Shown here: positions 6,659 through 7,316 of the stretch, in pieces
Layout: every line of letters starts with the position of its first letter
Position numbering within the stretch: position 1 is the stretch's first letter
Origin: a bacterium
GTDB lineage: Bacteria; Patescibacteriota; Saccharimonadia; UBA4664
Reading direction: 5' to 3'
Length of the DNA stretch: 7,316 bases
Assembly (NCBI GenBank): GCA_027449805.1
Contig: DAIDKY010000028.1
Coordinates: 3,342 to 10,657 of the forward strand
Notes under the pieces: model-generated
What the model saw: only the letters and a program-made list of their open reading frames with translations
Databases searched by the model: none
What the model was told of the DNA's origin: nothing
Position numbers and translations under genes: made by a program

Positions 6659-7316
6659 ATGATGAACTATTTGCTAGGTTTTGCCCTCGCTTTCGGTTTA
6701 TCGCTGGTGCTGACGCCGGCAGTAAGACGTCTTGCCCTAAAGTACGATATAGTCGACCGGCCGGGGGAGAGCCGCAAGGTTCACACCAAGCCGATCGCCT
6801 ATCTTGGAGGGCTGGCCATCTTTTTTGCCTTCCTTATCGCTGTAGCCGTAAGTCTAACACCGTCGCGCCAGCTAGACGCCCTTCTGATTGGCTGCGCTAT
6901 TCTTGTGGTTGTAGGCGTCATTGATGACATCAAGAGCCTGAGTGCCTGGACCAAACTTGGCTGGCAGTTCGTAGCAGCCGGGGTTGCTTTGGCGGGAGGG
7001 ATTGGTATTACCAGCCTTACCAACCCCCTAGGAGGGGAGATAATTCTAAATAGCTGGAATTACTCGGTCGTCCTAGGAGGGTTTAGCTTCCATATTGCAC
7101 CGATTGCCAACGTTTTGAGCTTGTTCTGGATGGTCGGACTTGCCAATACGGTAAACTTTCTCGATGGCCTCGACGGCCTGGCCTGCGGCGTCTCCGGTAT
7201 CGCCGCTACAATCATGTTTGCGTTGTCTGTGGGCCCCAGGGTGCATCAGCCTGGCGTGGCCCTACTGGCGATCATTCTGGCAGGAGCCGCCTTCGGCTTC
7301 CTCCCTTACAACTTTT
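6659..7316 (+). CDS. WecA/TagO-like polyprenyl-phosphate N-acetylhexosamine-1-phosphate transferase, 3' end cut off
   Basis: The visible 219 residues belong to the MraY/WecA family. These multi-spanning enzymes transfer a sugar-1-phosphate from a UDP-sugar to undecaprenyl phosphate, the first step of many surface polysaccharides. Motifs seen are D33-x-P35 with R39-K40-V-H42 and Y-L-G-G-L (48-52), the catalytic-region VIDDIKS (D89, D90), and NTVNFLDGLDGLA (163-175) with D169 and D172. The FGFLPYNF stretch at the edge normally precedes the last conserved blocks. NFLDGLDGLA favours the WecA/TagO branch over MraY. Family members are usually about 320-380 residues, so roughly a third is missing. 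There is no stop before the window end. Two adjacent ATGs (6659, 6662) are possible starts, 4 bases after the glycosyltransferase stop, with only weak purine-rich sequence upstream. The sugar is probably GlcNAc by family, not proven. Confidence 0.9.
   Translation, partial: MMNYLLGFALAFGLSLVLTPAVRRLALKYDIVDRPGESRKVHTKPIAYLGGLAIFFAFLIAVAVSLTPSRQLDALLIGCAILVVVGVIDDIKSLSAWTKLGWQFVAAGVALAGGIGITSLTNPLGGEIILNSWNYSVVLGGFSFHIAPIANVLSLFWMVGLANTVNFLDGLDGLACGVSGIAATIMFALSVGPRVHQPGVALLAIILAGAAFGFLPYNF

Overview
The window is a gene-dense stretch of about 7.3 kb from a bacterium. All genes are on the + strand and only one non-coding gap exceeds 100 bases. It holds six protein genes. The last is cut by the right edge, and the first may lack its true start at the left edge. 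I see no RNA gene, insertion sequence, CRISPR array, frameshift or broken gene.

Organism (inference, moderate to low confidence): base composition is moderate and codon use looks uniform throughout. The small membrane protein and the large membrane glycosyltransferase resemble proteins I associate with Patescibacteria/CPR, possibly Saccharibacteria. Two genes have a -10 box ending only 6-7 bases before their ATG, which implies leaderless mRNAs. Three of the five visible stop codons are TGA and two are TAG, so TGA is a normal stop. This argues against the Gracilibacteria/Absconditabacteria code, in which TGA encodes glycine.

Layout: (1) 5-2443, a P-type cation-transporting ATPase with mixed Ca-type and MgtA-type ion-site residues. 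(2) 2444-2576, a spacer with a probable leaderless promoter at its end. (3) 2577-3677, an APH-fold kinase-like phosphotransferase, joined by an ATGA overlap to (4) 3674-4519, a short-chain dehydrogenase/reductase. (5) 4515-4549, five copies of a 7-base tandem repeat that contain the dehydrogenase stop codon and run into a consensus TATAAT box. (6) From that promoter, a run of three membrane genes: a 134-residue three-helix protein (4565-4969), a membrane family 2 glycosyltransferase (4972-6654) and a WecA/TagO-like polyprenyl-phosphate sugar-1-phosphate transferase (6659 to the edge).

How they fit together: the last three genes are 2 and 4 bases apart and look like one transcription unit for a cell-surface glycan. 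The WecA-like enzyme would load the first sugar on the lipid carrier, and the glycosyltransferase would extend or make a polymer at the membrane. The kinase-like protein and the dehydrogenase form a separate translationally coupled pair of unknown substrate. The ATPase is probably independent. I found no clear-cut new system. The most unusual element is the heptanucleotide repeat that doubles as a gene end, a stop in all three + frames and the upstream half of a promoter.
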